Assembly: GCA_035443705.1 (NCBI GenBank)
Contig: DAORSV010000016.1
Coordinates: forward strand, 1 to 25,478
Origin: CADEGZ01 sp035443705
Lineage (GTDB): Bacteria; Pseudomonadota; Gammaproteobacteria; UBA6186; Azoamicaceae
Length of the DNA stretch: 25,478 bases
Direction of reading: 5' to 3'
In this document: one piece after another, positions 5,942 to 13,158 of the stretch
How positions within the stretch are numbered: the stretch's first letter is position 1
Layout of the letters: each line of letters starts with the position of its first letter
Notes under the pieces: generated by a model
Told to the model about the DNA's origin: nothing
Databases searched by the model: none
Seen by the model: the letters and a program-made list of their open reading frames with translations, nothing else
Made by a program: the position numbers and the translations under genes

Positions 5942-7003
5942 TTGAAAAAATTACCTGTTTACGCTGAAATTCCCATGCGGATGATAGGTCCTGTTAAAAT
6001 TACGGGGCCAATATTGCAGGAAGATGTTTCTGTCCCCCTAGCAACCTTCGAAACACCCTTATGGCCTTCCGTAAATCGAGGAGCACTCGTCTCAAAGTTA
6101 TCTGGTGGAATTAAGTCTGTGGTCGTTGAAGAAAGCATGACACGATCTGTTGTCGTCGAAGGTGTAGATGCCGAATACGTTTCTCATGTTGCAGCTACAC
6201 TCAAAGACTATAAAGACGAATTAAAAGCGGTTGTAACAACCACGAGCCATTTCGCACGTCTAGAAGATTGGCACGTACAAATTGTGGGCAATCTTTTATA
6301 TATTCGTTTTTCGATGTCAACAGGAGATGCCTCTGGTCATAATATGACCACCAAAGCCGCAGATGCTTTGTTAGATTGGATTTTAAAACACTTTCCGAAA
6401 TTATGTTATGTTTCTATTTCTGGCAATTACTGTACCGATAAAAAAGCCTCTGCTGTGAATGGTATTTTAGGCCGTGGAAAATACGTAGTGTGTGAAATGA
6501 CCGTTTCGCGCGACATCTGCGAACGTACTTTAAGAACCACACCCGAAAAAATGGTTAATTTGCACATCAAAAAAAATCTTATTGGCACAATGTTGGCAGG
6601 TGCTATTCGCAGTGCGAACGCACATTTTGCGAATATGTTGCTCGCACTTTATTTAGCGACAGGTCAGGATGCTGCCAATATTATTGAGGGATCGCAAGGG
6701 ATGGTTCATGCGGAAGTACGAAATCAAGATCTGTATTTTTCTGTCACCTTGCCCAATGTCATTGTGGGTACGGTAGGCAACGGAAAACATTTGCCTTTTG
6801 TGAAGGAAAACTTGGCGGGTTTAGGTTGCTTAGAGCCTCGCACACCCGGGCAAAATAGTAGACGTTTAGCAGCCATTGTAGGCGCAACAGTATTGTGTGG
6901 GGAGCTTTCTCTTTTAGCGGCTCAAACAAATCCAGGAGAACTCATGGAAAGTCATCTTCGATTGGAACGTTTAGAATCCAAAAAGGTCGAACAAAAAATA
7001 TGA
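5942..7003 (+). CDS. mvaA: HMG-CoA reductase, class I type, soluble
   Basis: Reduces HMG-CoA to mevalonate with NAD(P)H, the committed step of the pathway. The protein carries class I (eukaryote/archaeon-like) signatures: SGNYCTDKK with the catalytic Lys, GRGKYVVCE, NAHFANMLLALYLATGQDAA with the catalytic Asp, GTVGNGKHLP, and a C-terminal ESHLRLER supplying the catalytic His. The catalytic Glu is in ATFETPLWPS. The nucleotide-binding motif reads GDASGHNM where DAMGMNM is usual. There are no membrane helices. No ATG precedes the first conserved block: a stop at 5912 bounds the frame, and TTG codons occur at 5921, 5930 and 5942. I chose 5942 (353 residues), which has GGGG six bases upstream; 5921 is possible. 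It overlaps the next gene by 4 bases. Confidence 0.93.
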   Translation: MKKLPVYAEIPMRMIGPVKITGPILQEDVSVPLATFETPLWPSVNRGALVSKLSGGIKSVVVEESMTRSVVVEGVDAEYVSHVAATLKDYKDELKAVVTTTSHFARLEDWHVQIVGNLLYIRFSMSTGDASGHNMTTKAADALLDWILKHFPKLCYVSISGNYCTDKKASAVNGILGRGKYVVCEMTVSRDICERTLRTTPEKMVNLHIKKNLIGTMLAGAIRSANAHFANMLLALYLATGQDAANIIEGSQGMVHAEVRNQDLYFSVTLPNVIVGTVGNGKHLPFVKENLAGLGCLEPRTPGQNSRRLAAIVGATVLCGELSLLAAQTNPGELMESHLRLERLESKKVEQKI

Positions 7004-8175
7004 TAAAAGTGGGAATTGATGCAATCGCCTTTTATACTCCCCATTATTATTTGGATCTTAGAGTATTGGCAAAAGCACGTGGTGTGGATGTGAATAAATA
7101 CCATACAGGCTTGGGTCAAGAAAAAATGGCGGTTATTCCACCCGATGAAGATGTCGTAACGATGGCGGCAGATGCTGCTTCTCGCGTGTTACAAGACGTT
7201 AATCTTAATGATATCGATTTATTGTTGTTTGCAACCGAAAGTGCGATTGATCAATCTAAAGCGGCGGGTATTTTTGTACATCGATTATTGAATTTGCCAG
7301 CGCGTTGTAGGGTGGTTGAATTAAAGCAAGCCTGCTATAGCGCTACGGCAGGGTTACAAATGGCGTTACCGATGTTGCGCGAAGATCCCAATAAAAAAAT
7401 ATTGTTGATTGCGTCTGATGTTGCGCGTTATGGTTTAGAGTCTACAGGGGAGTCGTCGCAAGGTGGCGGTGCCGTTGCTATGGTGTTGTCACAGAACCCC
7501 AGAATTTTAGCGATTGAGCCTGAAAGCGGATTTCATACAGAAGATGTGATGGATTTTTGGCGCCCAAACTATCGTGAAGAGGCGATTGTTGATGGTAAAT
7601 ATTCGTGTGATCTTTATCTAAAATTGGTTCAAAAAACCTGGGAACAATATACAGATTTGTCAGGTCGAACATTTTCGGATCATGCGCGTTTTTGTTACCA
7701 TGTGCCCGTTCCACGTTTAGTGGAAAAAGCGCATCAATGTTTGGCAAAATTCAACGGATTACCCAAACTAACCTCTCTGGAATTAAGTGCACAACTGGGT
7801 TCTTCGTTACAATATGGGCGTGTTATTGGCAACTGTTATACAGCAGCGCTTTATTTAAGCTTGATTTCATTGTTAGAAAATACGCTCGAAGACTTAGCGC
7901 ATCAGCGTATTGGCTTTTATAGTTATGGCTCTGGGTGCATTGCAGAGTTCTTTAGTGGGGTCGTTCAAAAAGATTATCAAGACAGACTTAAAAAAAATGA
8001 TCACCAAAAAATGTTAGAAAATCGAGAGGCGTTGTCAGAAGAAGAATATACCGCATTTTACAATTTTCGCTATCCTGTCGATGGGGGGGCTCTTATTATA
8101 ACTAATCATAATAAGCGTCAATATCGACTCGCAGCTATCGAGCAACATAAGCGTATTTACGAGAAGTTGGATTAA
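7000..8175 (+). CDS. mvaS: HMG-CoA synthase
   Basis: Condenses acetyl-CoA with acetoacetyl-CoA to HMG-CoA. The 391-residue protein matches bacterial MvaS in length (about 388). The catalytic triad is visible: Glu80 in FATESAIDQSKA, Cys112 in ELKQACYSATAGLQ, and His234 in FCYHVPVPRL. The segment STGESSQGGGAVAMVLS and the C-terminal YSYGSGCIAEFF are also family marks. The start at 7000 (MIKVGIDAIAFYTP) overlaps the reductase stop as ATGA; an in-frame ATG at 6895 only extends into the reductase gene and does not match the family. The acetoacetyl-CoA supply (thiolase) is not encoded here. Confidence 0.96.
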   Translation: MIKVGIDAIAFYTPHYYLDLRVLAKARGVDVNKYHTGLGQEKMAVIPPDEDVVTMAADAASRVLQDVNLNDIDLLLFATESAIDQSKAAGIFVHRLLNLPARCRVVELKQACYSATAGLQMALPMLREDPNKKILLIASDVARYGLESTGESSQGGGAVAMVLSQNPRILAIEPESGFHTEDVMDFWRPNYREEAIVDGKYSCDLYLKLVQKTWEQYTDLSGRTFSDHARFCYHVPVPRLVEKAHQCLAKFNGLPKLTSLELSAQLGSSLQYGRVIGNCYTAALYLSLISLLENTLEDLAHQRIGFYSYGSGCIAEFFSGVVQKDYQDRLKKNDHQKMLENREALSEEEYTAFYNFRYPVDGGALIITNHNKRQYRLAAIEQHKRIYEKLD

Positions 8176-8180
8176 GATTA

Positions 8181-9197
8181 ATGAATAAGCAATTCAAGGC
8201 GCGATCGCCTGCCAAGTTGATTTTGTCGGGTGAGCATGCGGTTGTTTATGGAAAACCTGCCATTGCGATGGCAATCGATCGGTATGCAGAAAGCACAATA
8301 AATGCGAATTTTTCTTCCACTATTTTGTTTAATTGTTTAAATTTTAAGTCTGCAAAATCATTTACGTTACAGGCATTAGAAGGGATAAAACACAGATTGC
8401 AAGATAAATATCATGCCTTTTTGGAGGGGCGTTGTGGTATTCGAGAGGTGTTAAAAACCCCTTTTGAGTTATTGCAGTATACGGTTACACATTTGTTGGA
8501 GACCTTAAATGTTACGTTGTCTGATGGCTTAGAAATTCGCGCTGCATCTGAAATTCCCATTGGTTGTGGTATGGGATCTTCTGCTGCAATCGTGATGAGT
8601 ACCTTATACGCGCTCGCACATTTTTTGAAATTAGAGATTGATCCCGCGCGATTTTTGGCGCTGGGTCGTGAAGCCGAAAATTTACAACATGGTTATTCCA
8701 GTGGATTAGATTTACATTTAGCAATGAAGGGGGGGTGTTTGCGATTTGAAGAAGGTCAGACATTCGTTCGCACTTTGCCAAATATGCCACTGTGTATTGT
8801 TCAAACGGGTACGCCTGAATCCACAACAGGGCAATGCGTTAGCAGGGTTTCAAAACACTTTACACAGGGAGCAATGGCGGACGATTTTGCTGCTATTACA
8901 GAGCTTTTTGATCAAGCGCTGCAAGCAAATAATATTCCCAATATGCAAGCGTGCATTCGGCAAAACCATCGACTTTTAGTGAAAATTGGGGTTGTACCCC
9001 CGAAAGTGCAAGACTTTATTTGCGCACTCGAGAAAGAAGGTGCTGCAGCCAAAATTTGTGGGGCCGGCGCTGTAAAGGGTAACAATGCAGGGGTTGTTTT
9101 AGTGCTTTCTGATCGAGATTTGTCTTCTGTTACGAGAGATTATGGTTATAGTCTTCAATCTGTTCATGGGGACTTATATGGCACTCAAATCGTTTAG
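8181..9197 (+). CDS. mvaK1: GHMP kinase, probable mevalonate kinase
   Basis: Should phosphorylate mevalonate to 5-phosphomevalonate with ATP. The 338-residue protein has GHMP motif 1 SPAKLILSGEHAVVYGKPAI (residues 9-28), the ATP-binding glycine-rich motif 2 EIPIGCGMGSSAAI (124-137), and HGYSSGLDL (170-178), corresponding to the HGxPSGxD motif of mevalonate kinases with catalytic Asp177. Motif 3 reads KICGAGAVKGNNAGVV, less glycine-rich than usual. The assignment over phosphomevalonate kinase rests on motif 1 and the HG..SG.D motif; the neighbouring kinase has the other pattern. It begins 5 bases after mvaS and overlaps the next gene by 20 bases. Confidence 0.85.
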   Translation: MNKQFKARSPAKLILSGEHAVVYGKPAIAMAIDRYAESTINANFSSTILFNCLNFKSAKSFTLQALEGIKHRLQDKYHAFLEGRCGIREVLKTPFELLQYTVTHLLETLNVTLSDGLEIRAASEIPIGCGMGSSAAIVMSTLYALAHFLKLEIDPARFLALGREAENLQHGYSSGLDLHLAMKGGCLRFEEGQTFVRTLPNMPLCIVQTGTPESTTGQCVSRVSKHFTQGAMADDFAAITELFDQALQANNIPNMQACIRQNHRLLVKIGVVPPKVQDFICALEKEGAAAKICGAGAVKGNNAGVVLVLSDRDLSSVTRDYGYSLQSVHGDLYGTQIV

Positions 9198-10170
9198 TGC
9201 CTCGGCACCGGGAACTTTGATGCTGTTGGGCGAACATGCTGTCTTGAATAATAAACCCGCTATTGTGTTAGCAATCGATAAACGCATAACAGTTACATTA
9301 CATGTTAGCCATGCGTCAATTAGTAATGCGCCAAAAATTCTGATAACGTCTAATCTGGGTAGAATAGAATGCAATCTGAATGAAATAAAAAACCTTTCAA
9401 ATCAAAAACCCTTTCAGTTTGTATTTGTAGCTATTAAATTTTTTAAAAAAGAATTAAAAATACGCAATCAGGGTTTTGAATTAATCATTGATTCAGAATT
9501 TTCGCCTAATTGCGGATTAGGCTCATCGGCAGCTGTAACAGTCGCTTTGGTCGCTGTTTTATTGCAATTCCTTTCAAAAAGCACAGAAATGCTTTTTGAG
9601 ATATCGAGAGAAATTATTCGCGAAGTGCAAGGGGTGGGTTCGGGTGCGGATGTTGCAGCCAGTGTTTATGGTGGCGTTATTGTTTACCAACAGCAATCAC
9701 CGTATATTATAAAAAAATTAGACTGTGTGTTGCCCTTGGTTGTGATATATTCTGGCTCAAAAACGCCAACACCTGTCGTCATTAAAAAAGTAGAAATGCT
9801 ACAGAATAAATATCCGGATGTGATTAACACATTGTATGATGCCATGGAACATGCGGTAAACCGGGCTTCTGTCTTTATTGAAAATAAAGATTGGGCAGGC
9901 TTGGGTGAGGTGATGAATATTCAACAAGGAGTGATGAATGCACTCGGGGTTGGAACGCCCGTGTTAAACCAATTAATCGATAGCCTCACCAGCACCCCGG
10001 GTATTTATGGCGCTAAAATTTCGGGTTCGGGGCTGGGTGATTGTGTTATCGCTATAGGTTCTAACGAGTATGTAGGGGCCGACCGAGGTAATCGCCCATT
10101 TGAACAGCAAGAGAACGGCATCCAAAAAATTCCCCTGTCTGTTTCTTTGCAAGGTGTGCATTATGGATAA
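9178..10170 (+). CDS. mvaK2: GHMP kinase, probable phosphomevalonate kinase
   Basis: Should convert 5-phosphomevalonate to 5-diphosphomevalonate. The 330-residue protein has GHMP motif 1 APGTLMLLGEHAVLNNKPAI, motif 2 NCGLGSSAAVTVAL, and a motif 3 GAKISGSGLGDCVIAIG. The segment VGSGADVAASVYGGVI is the pattern I associate with phosphomevalonate kinases, whereas mevalonate kinases have HGxPSGxD. Motif 1 is nevertheless mevalonate-kinase-like, so the two kinases could be assigned the other way round. I start at 9178, five bases after GGGGA; ATGs at 9166 and 9142 are in frame but lie deeper inside the preceding gene. It overlaps mvaK1 by 20 bases and mvaD by 8. Confidence 0.75.
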   Translation: MALKSFSASAPGTLMLLGEHAVLNNKPAIVLAIDKRITVTLHVSHASISNAPKILITSNLGRIECNLNEIKNLSNQKPFQFVFVAIKFFKKELKIRNQGFELIIDSEFSPNCGLGSSAAVTVALVAVLLQFLSKSTEMLFEISREIIREVQGVGSGADVAASVYGGVIVYQQQSPYIIKKLDCVLPLVVIYSGSKTPTPVVIKKVEMLQNKYPDVINTLYDAMEHAVNRASVFIENKDWAGLGEVMNIQQGVMNALGVGTPVLNQLIDSLTSTPGIYGAKISGSGLGDCVIAIGSNEYVGADRGNRPFEQQENGIQKIPLSVSLQGVHYG

Positions 10171-11182
10171 GGCAGCAATTGTTCAGAAAGTTCTAAAATC
10201 AACTTCAAAAGAACCTCAAAACAGAACGGGCACGTTTTTTGCGCCATCTAATATTGCGTTATGTAAATACTGGGGAAAACGAAATGCCGAACTCAATTTA
10301 CCTGTAACCGCAAGTCTCTCTGTTTCACTTGGGCATTATGGTGCTAAAACAACGCTTTCTTTTGCTGAAGCAGGATTTCAGGATGATATTGTTGTCAATG
10401 GCAAGCAGATGAATATTAACAGTGATTCCGCTTTTGTTTTAAATTTAACAGCGTATTTAAATTTATTTAGACCCACACCGACGACACGTTTTTGTGTTGA
10501 AACAGAGACGAATGTGCCGATTGGCGCAGGGCTGGCGTCTTCAGCTTGCGGTTATGCTGCACTAATAGGCGCAATGGATCAATTGTATGGTTGGCAGTTG
10601 CCGCTTCAAACGCTTTCTTTGCTGGCGCGTTTAGGAAGCGGGAGTGCCAGTCGATCGTTTTGGCAGGGATTTGTAGAATGGCAAACAGGAACGGCAGAAG
10701 ATGGGATAGATTCTGTAGGTGTTTCTTTGCCCCAAATGTGGCCTGACTTGCGAATCGGTTTATTAATACTGAATCCAGCATCCAAACGGATAAGTTCAAG
10801 AAAGGCCATGGAAATCACGAAAGCAACATCACCATTTTATAGTGCATGGCCTCAAAAACACGCGCATGATTTAGCGCGTTTAAAAAAGGCGATTAGCCTG
10901 TATAATTTTGTTGAGTTGGGAGAAGCTTCTGAGTCTAATGCTTTGGCAATGCATGCCATGATGCTAACGGCGTATCCGCCTATTGTGTACACAGAAGCTA
11001 AAACAATCGATGCCATGCATAAAATTTGGGATGCACGACAAGCAGGGTTGCCGCTTTATTTTACGCAAGATGCGGGTCCAAATTTAAAATTATTATTTTT
11101 AAAGAAAGATAAAGAGACGGTCCAGGCGCTATTTTCAAAACTAATCATTATTGCGCCATTTGAAAATGGGATACTAAACTGA
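10163..11182 (+). CDS. mvaD: Diphosphomevalonate decarboxylase
   Basis: Decarboxylates 5-diphosphomevalonate to isopentenyl diphosphate with ATP. The 339-residue protein has the family N-terminal signature APSNIALCKYWGKR (about residues 27-40) followed by LPVTASLSVSL, the phosphate-binding NVPIGAGLASSACGYAAL, the ARLGSGSASRSFWQGFVEW block with the substrate-binding Arg, and YFTQDAGPNLKLL with catalytic Asp303. I start at 10163 (MDKAAIVQKV), with AAGGTG about eight bases upstream; the in-frame ATG at 10100 lies wholly inside mvaK2. Its TGA overlaps the ATG of idi by one base. Confidence 0.94.
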   Translation: MDKAAIVQKVLKSTSKEPQNRTGTFFAPSNIALCKYWGKRNAELNLPVTASLSVSLGHYGAKTTLSFAEAGFQDDIVVNGKQMNINSDSAFVLNLTAYLNLFRPTPTTRFCVETETNVPIGAGLASSACGYAALIGAMDQLYGWQLPLQTLSLLARLGSGSASRSFWQGFVEWQTGTAEDGIDSVGVSLPQMWPDLRIGLLILNPASKRISSRKAMEITKATSPFYSAWPQKHAHDLARLKKAISLYNFVELGEASESNALAMHAMMLTAYPPIVYTEAKTIDAMHKIWDARQAGLPLYFTQDAGPNLKLLFLKKDKETVQALFSKLIIIAPFENGILN

Positions 11183-11745
11183 TGGGGCAAATCAACAAAA
11201 ATATAGAACAAATTGTTTTGGTAGATGCCGAGGATCAAGTCATTGGGCTTGAGGAGAAATTAAAAGCACATCAACTGGGTTTGTTGCATCGTGCTTTTTC
11301 GGTGTTTATTTATAGAAAAAATCCTGAAGATTCAAATGTTATTGAATTTTTATTACAACAACGTCATGTGGATAAATATCACTGCGGGGGTCTTTGGACT
11401 AACGCCTGTTGTAGTCACCCGCGCTTAAACGAAGACATCATATTGGCAGGTCAAAGACGTTTAAAAGAAGAGATGTCGATTGCGCTCACTTTAAAAAAAG
11501 TCGGTTCTTTTCAATATAAGGCTTGTTTTGAAAATGGATTGACTGAACATGAATTCGATCATGTGTTGCTCGGAGAGCATGATGGCGTACAATCTATTGT
11601 ATTAGATCCGAAAGAAGCTCAGGATTTTCGTTGGGTATCTGAACGACGATTACAGAGAGAATTGGATTTGTATTCAGAACATTATACTCCCTGGTTTAAA
11701 CCTGCATTTCATTTGGTGTTGGAGGATTTATGGTTCAACTCTTAA
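11182..11745 (+). CDS. idi: Isopentenyl-diphosphate isomerase, type 1 (Nudix fold)
   Basis: Interconverts isopentenyl and dimethylallyl diphosphate, essential in organisms using the mevalonate route because that route yields only the former. The 187-residue protein is of type 1: metal-binding His30 and His36 (KAHQLGLLHRAF), catalytic Cys77 in LWTNACCSHPRL, the Nudix-like GQRRLKEEM, and Glu122/Glu124 in TEHEFDHVLLG. Type 2 flavin enzymes are larger and unrelated. It starts on the last base of mvaD (TGATG) and its 3' end overlaps rseP by 16 bases, so the mevalonate operon runs straight into the envelope operon. Confidence 0.95.
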   Translation: MGQINKNIEQIVLVDAEDQVIGLEEKLKAHQLGLLHRAFSVFIYRKNPEDSNVIEFLLQQRHVDKYHCGGLWTNACCSHPRLNEDIILAGQRRLKEEMSIALTLKKVGSFQYKACFENGLTEHEFDHVLLGEHDGVQSIVLDPKEAQDFRWVSERRLQRELDLYSEHYTPWFKPAFHLVLEDLWFNS

Positions 11746-13097
11746 TTTCGATTCTGGCTTTTATTGTCGCCATTAGTATTTTGGTCGGTGTACACGAGTT
11801 TGGACATTTTTGGGTTGCAAGACGATTTGGCATTAAAGTGCTACGTTTTTCAATTGGATTTGGACGTCCCCTCTATCGCTGGTACGACAAACTTGGAACG
11901 GAATATGTGATATCGGCTATTCCTTTTGGTGGATATGTATCGCTCTTTGGAGAACGCGGTCAAGTCGTTTCTCCGCAGGAACGTCACCAAGCATTTTGTT
12001 TTAAGTCTGTCTGGGCACGAATATTGGTATTAGTCGCGGGACCCTTTGCTAATTTGTTGTTTGCGGTTGTCGTTTATTGGGTATTGTTTATGATGGGGGT
12101 TTCAGCCTTTATTCCTATGTTGGGGAATGTGCCCAAAGACTCTATTGCAGGCTTGGCGGGATTCCATCAGGGACAAGAGATCGTTTCAGTCGAAGGAAAA
12201 TCGACCCCCAGTTGGGAGTCCGTTTCTATGCAGGTATTGGCGCATATTGGGGAAGATAAAACGATCAATGTAGAGGTGCGGGATGATGCAGAAGCGCCAT
12301 TGCACAATAAAATCTTGGACTTAGGGATTGTATCGGGTGGCACTTCAGAATCGAATTGGCTAGACAGTTTGGGGCTGGTGCCACTTGATCCTGTGCCCGC
12401 GATTGTGGGTAATGTTTTACCGGATTTACCTGCTTTTAAGGCCGGGTTGCAGCCAGGCGATCGTATTCTCAGTGCAGATGGGGGTGTTATAACATCGCGT
12501 ATGGATATTATCCATTATGTACAGTCACGGCCTAACAAAAAAATCCATTTGATGATCCAACGTGGCAGCCAAAAATTATCATTGGTATTAGAAACAGTGA
12601 CTAAAGCTTCAGAGGAAGATAATAAAAAAATTGGATTTGTGGGGGTAGAATTTCCACCGCTTAAAGAAATGCCCAAATCATTCTTTCGCATTCAGCGTTA
12701 TAGTGTAGTAACGGCTTTGGTGAAGGCAGTTTCTCAAACAGCGGAATATTCAGTTTTAACTTTAGAGCTTTTAAAAAAAATGATTGTTGGCAAAGTGTCA
12801 GCACGTCATATCAGTGGACCCGTCAGCATTGCTAAATATGCTGGGGAGTCTGCCGCGATTGGATTAAACGAATTTTTAACTTTTTTAGGTGTTATTAGCA
12901 TTAGTTTGGGTGTTTTGAATCTATTGCCGATTCCCATTTTAGATGGTGGACATATTGTGTATTGTCTCGCTGAGGTTATTACCGGCCGTCGACCTTCCGA
13001 AATAGTACAGAATGTGGGCATGTGGATAGGGGGGCTGATATTAGTTGGGTTTATGATATTAGCCTTATATAATGATCTTATGCATTTTTTAAGGTGA
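11730..13097 (+). CDS. rseP: Site-2 zinc metalloprotease of the envelope stress response
   Basis: Intramembrane protease that cleaves the anti-sigma factor RseA after its first cut, releasing sigma-E, and also clears signal peptide remnants. The 455-residue protein has the zinc motif HEFGH with His22, Glu23 and His26 in the first membrane helix, two PDZ domains in the periplasmic portion (about residues 125-300, the second around AGLQPGDRILSADGG), and the C-terminal third zinc ligand in LLPIPILDGGHIV. Length and zinc-ligand positions match E. coli RseP (450). GGAGG lies just before the ATG, within the end of idi. It precedes bamA as in most gammaproteobacteria. Confidence 0.96.
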   Translation: MVQLLISILAFIVAISILVGVHEFGHFWVARRFGIKVLRFSIGFGRPLYRWYDKLGTEYVISAIPFGGYVSLFGERGQVVSPQERHQAFCFKSVWARILVLVAGPFANLLFAVVVYWVLFMMGVSAFIPMLGNVPKDSIAGLAGFHQGQEIVSVEGKSTPSWESVSMQVLAHIGEDKTINVEVRDDAEAPLHNKILDLGIVSGGTSESNWLDSLGLVPLDPVPAIVGNVLPDLPAFKAGLQPGDRILSADGGVITSRMDIIHYVQSRPNKKIHLMIQRGSQKLSLVLETVTKASEEDNKKIGFVGVEFPPLKEMPKSFFRIQRYSVVTALVKAVSQTAEYSVLTLELLKKMIVGKVSARHISGPVSIAKYAGESAAIGLNEFLTFLGVISISLGVLNLLPIPILDGGHIVYCLAEVITGRRPSEIVQNVGMWIGGLILVGFMILALYNDLMHFLR

Positions 13098-13101
13098 ACC
13101 C

Positions 13102-13124
13102 CATCCTATTTTTGTGGTAGGATG
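13102..13124. other. Small hairpin between rseP and bamA
   Basis: CATCCTA (13102-13108) and TAGGATG (13118-13124) form a perfect 7-bp stem with a 9-base loop in the 61-base spacer. No T tract follows directly, so a full terminator is unlikely. It could be an mRNA-processing or attenuating structure ahead of bamA. Confidence 0.3.
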
Positions 13125-13158
13125 CCCCTTAAGATTTTTAACCAGCGAAACCAAAACG

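Noticed and set aside
13114..13158. GTG at 13114 as the bamA start
   Set aside because: It would put 15 non-conserved residues ahead of a normal signal peptide and starts within the rseP-bamA hairpin.
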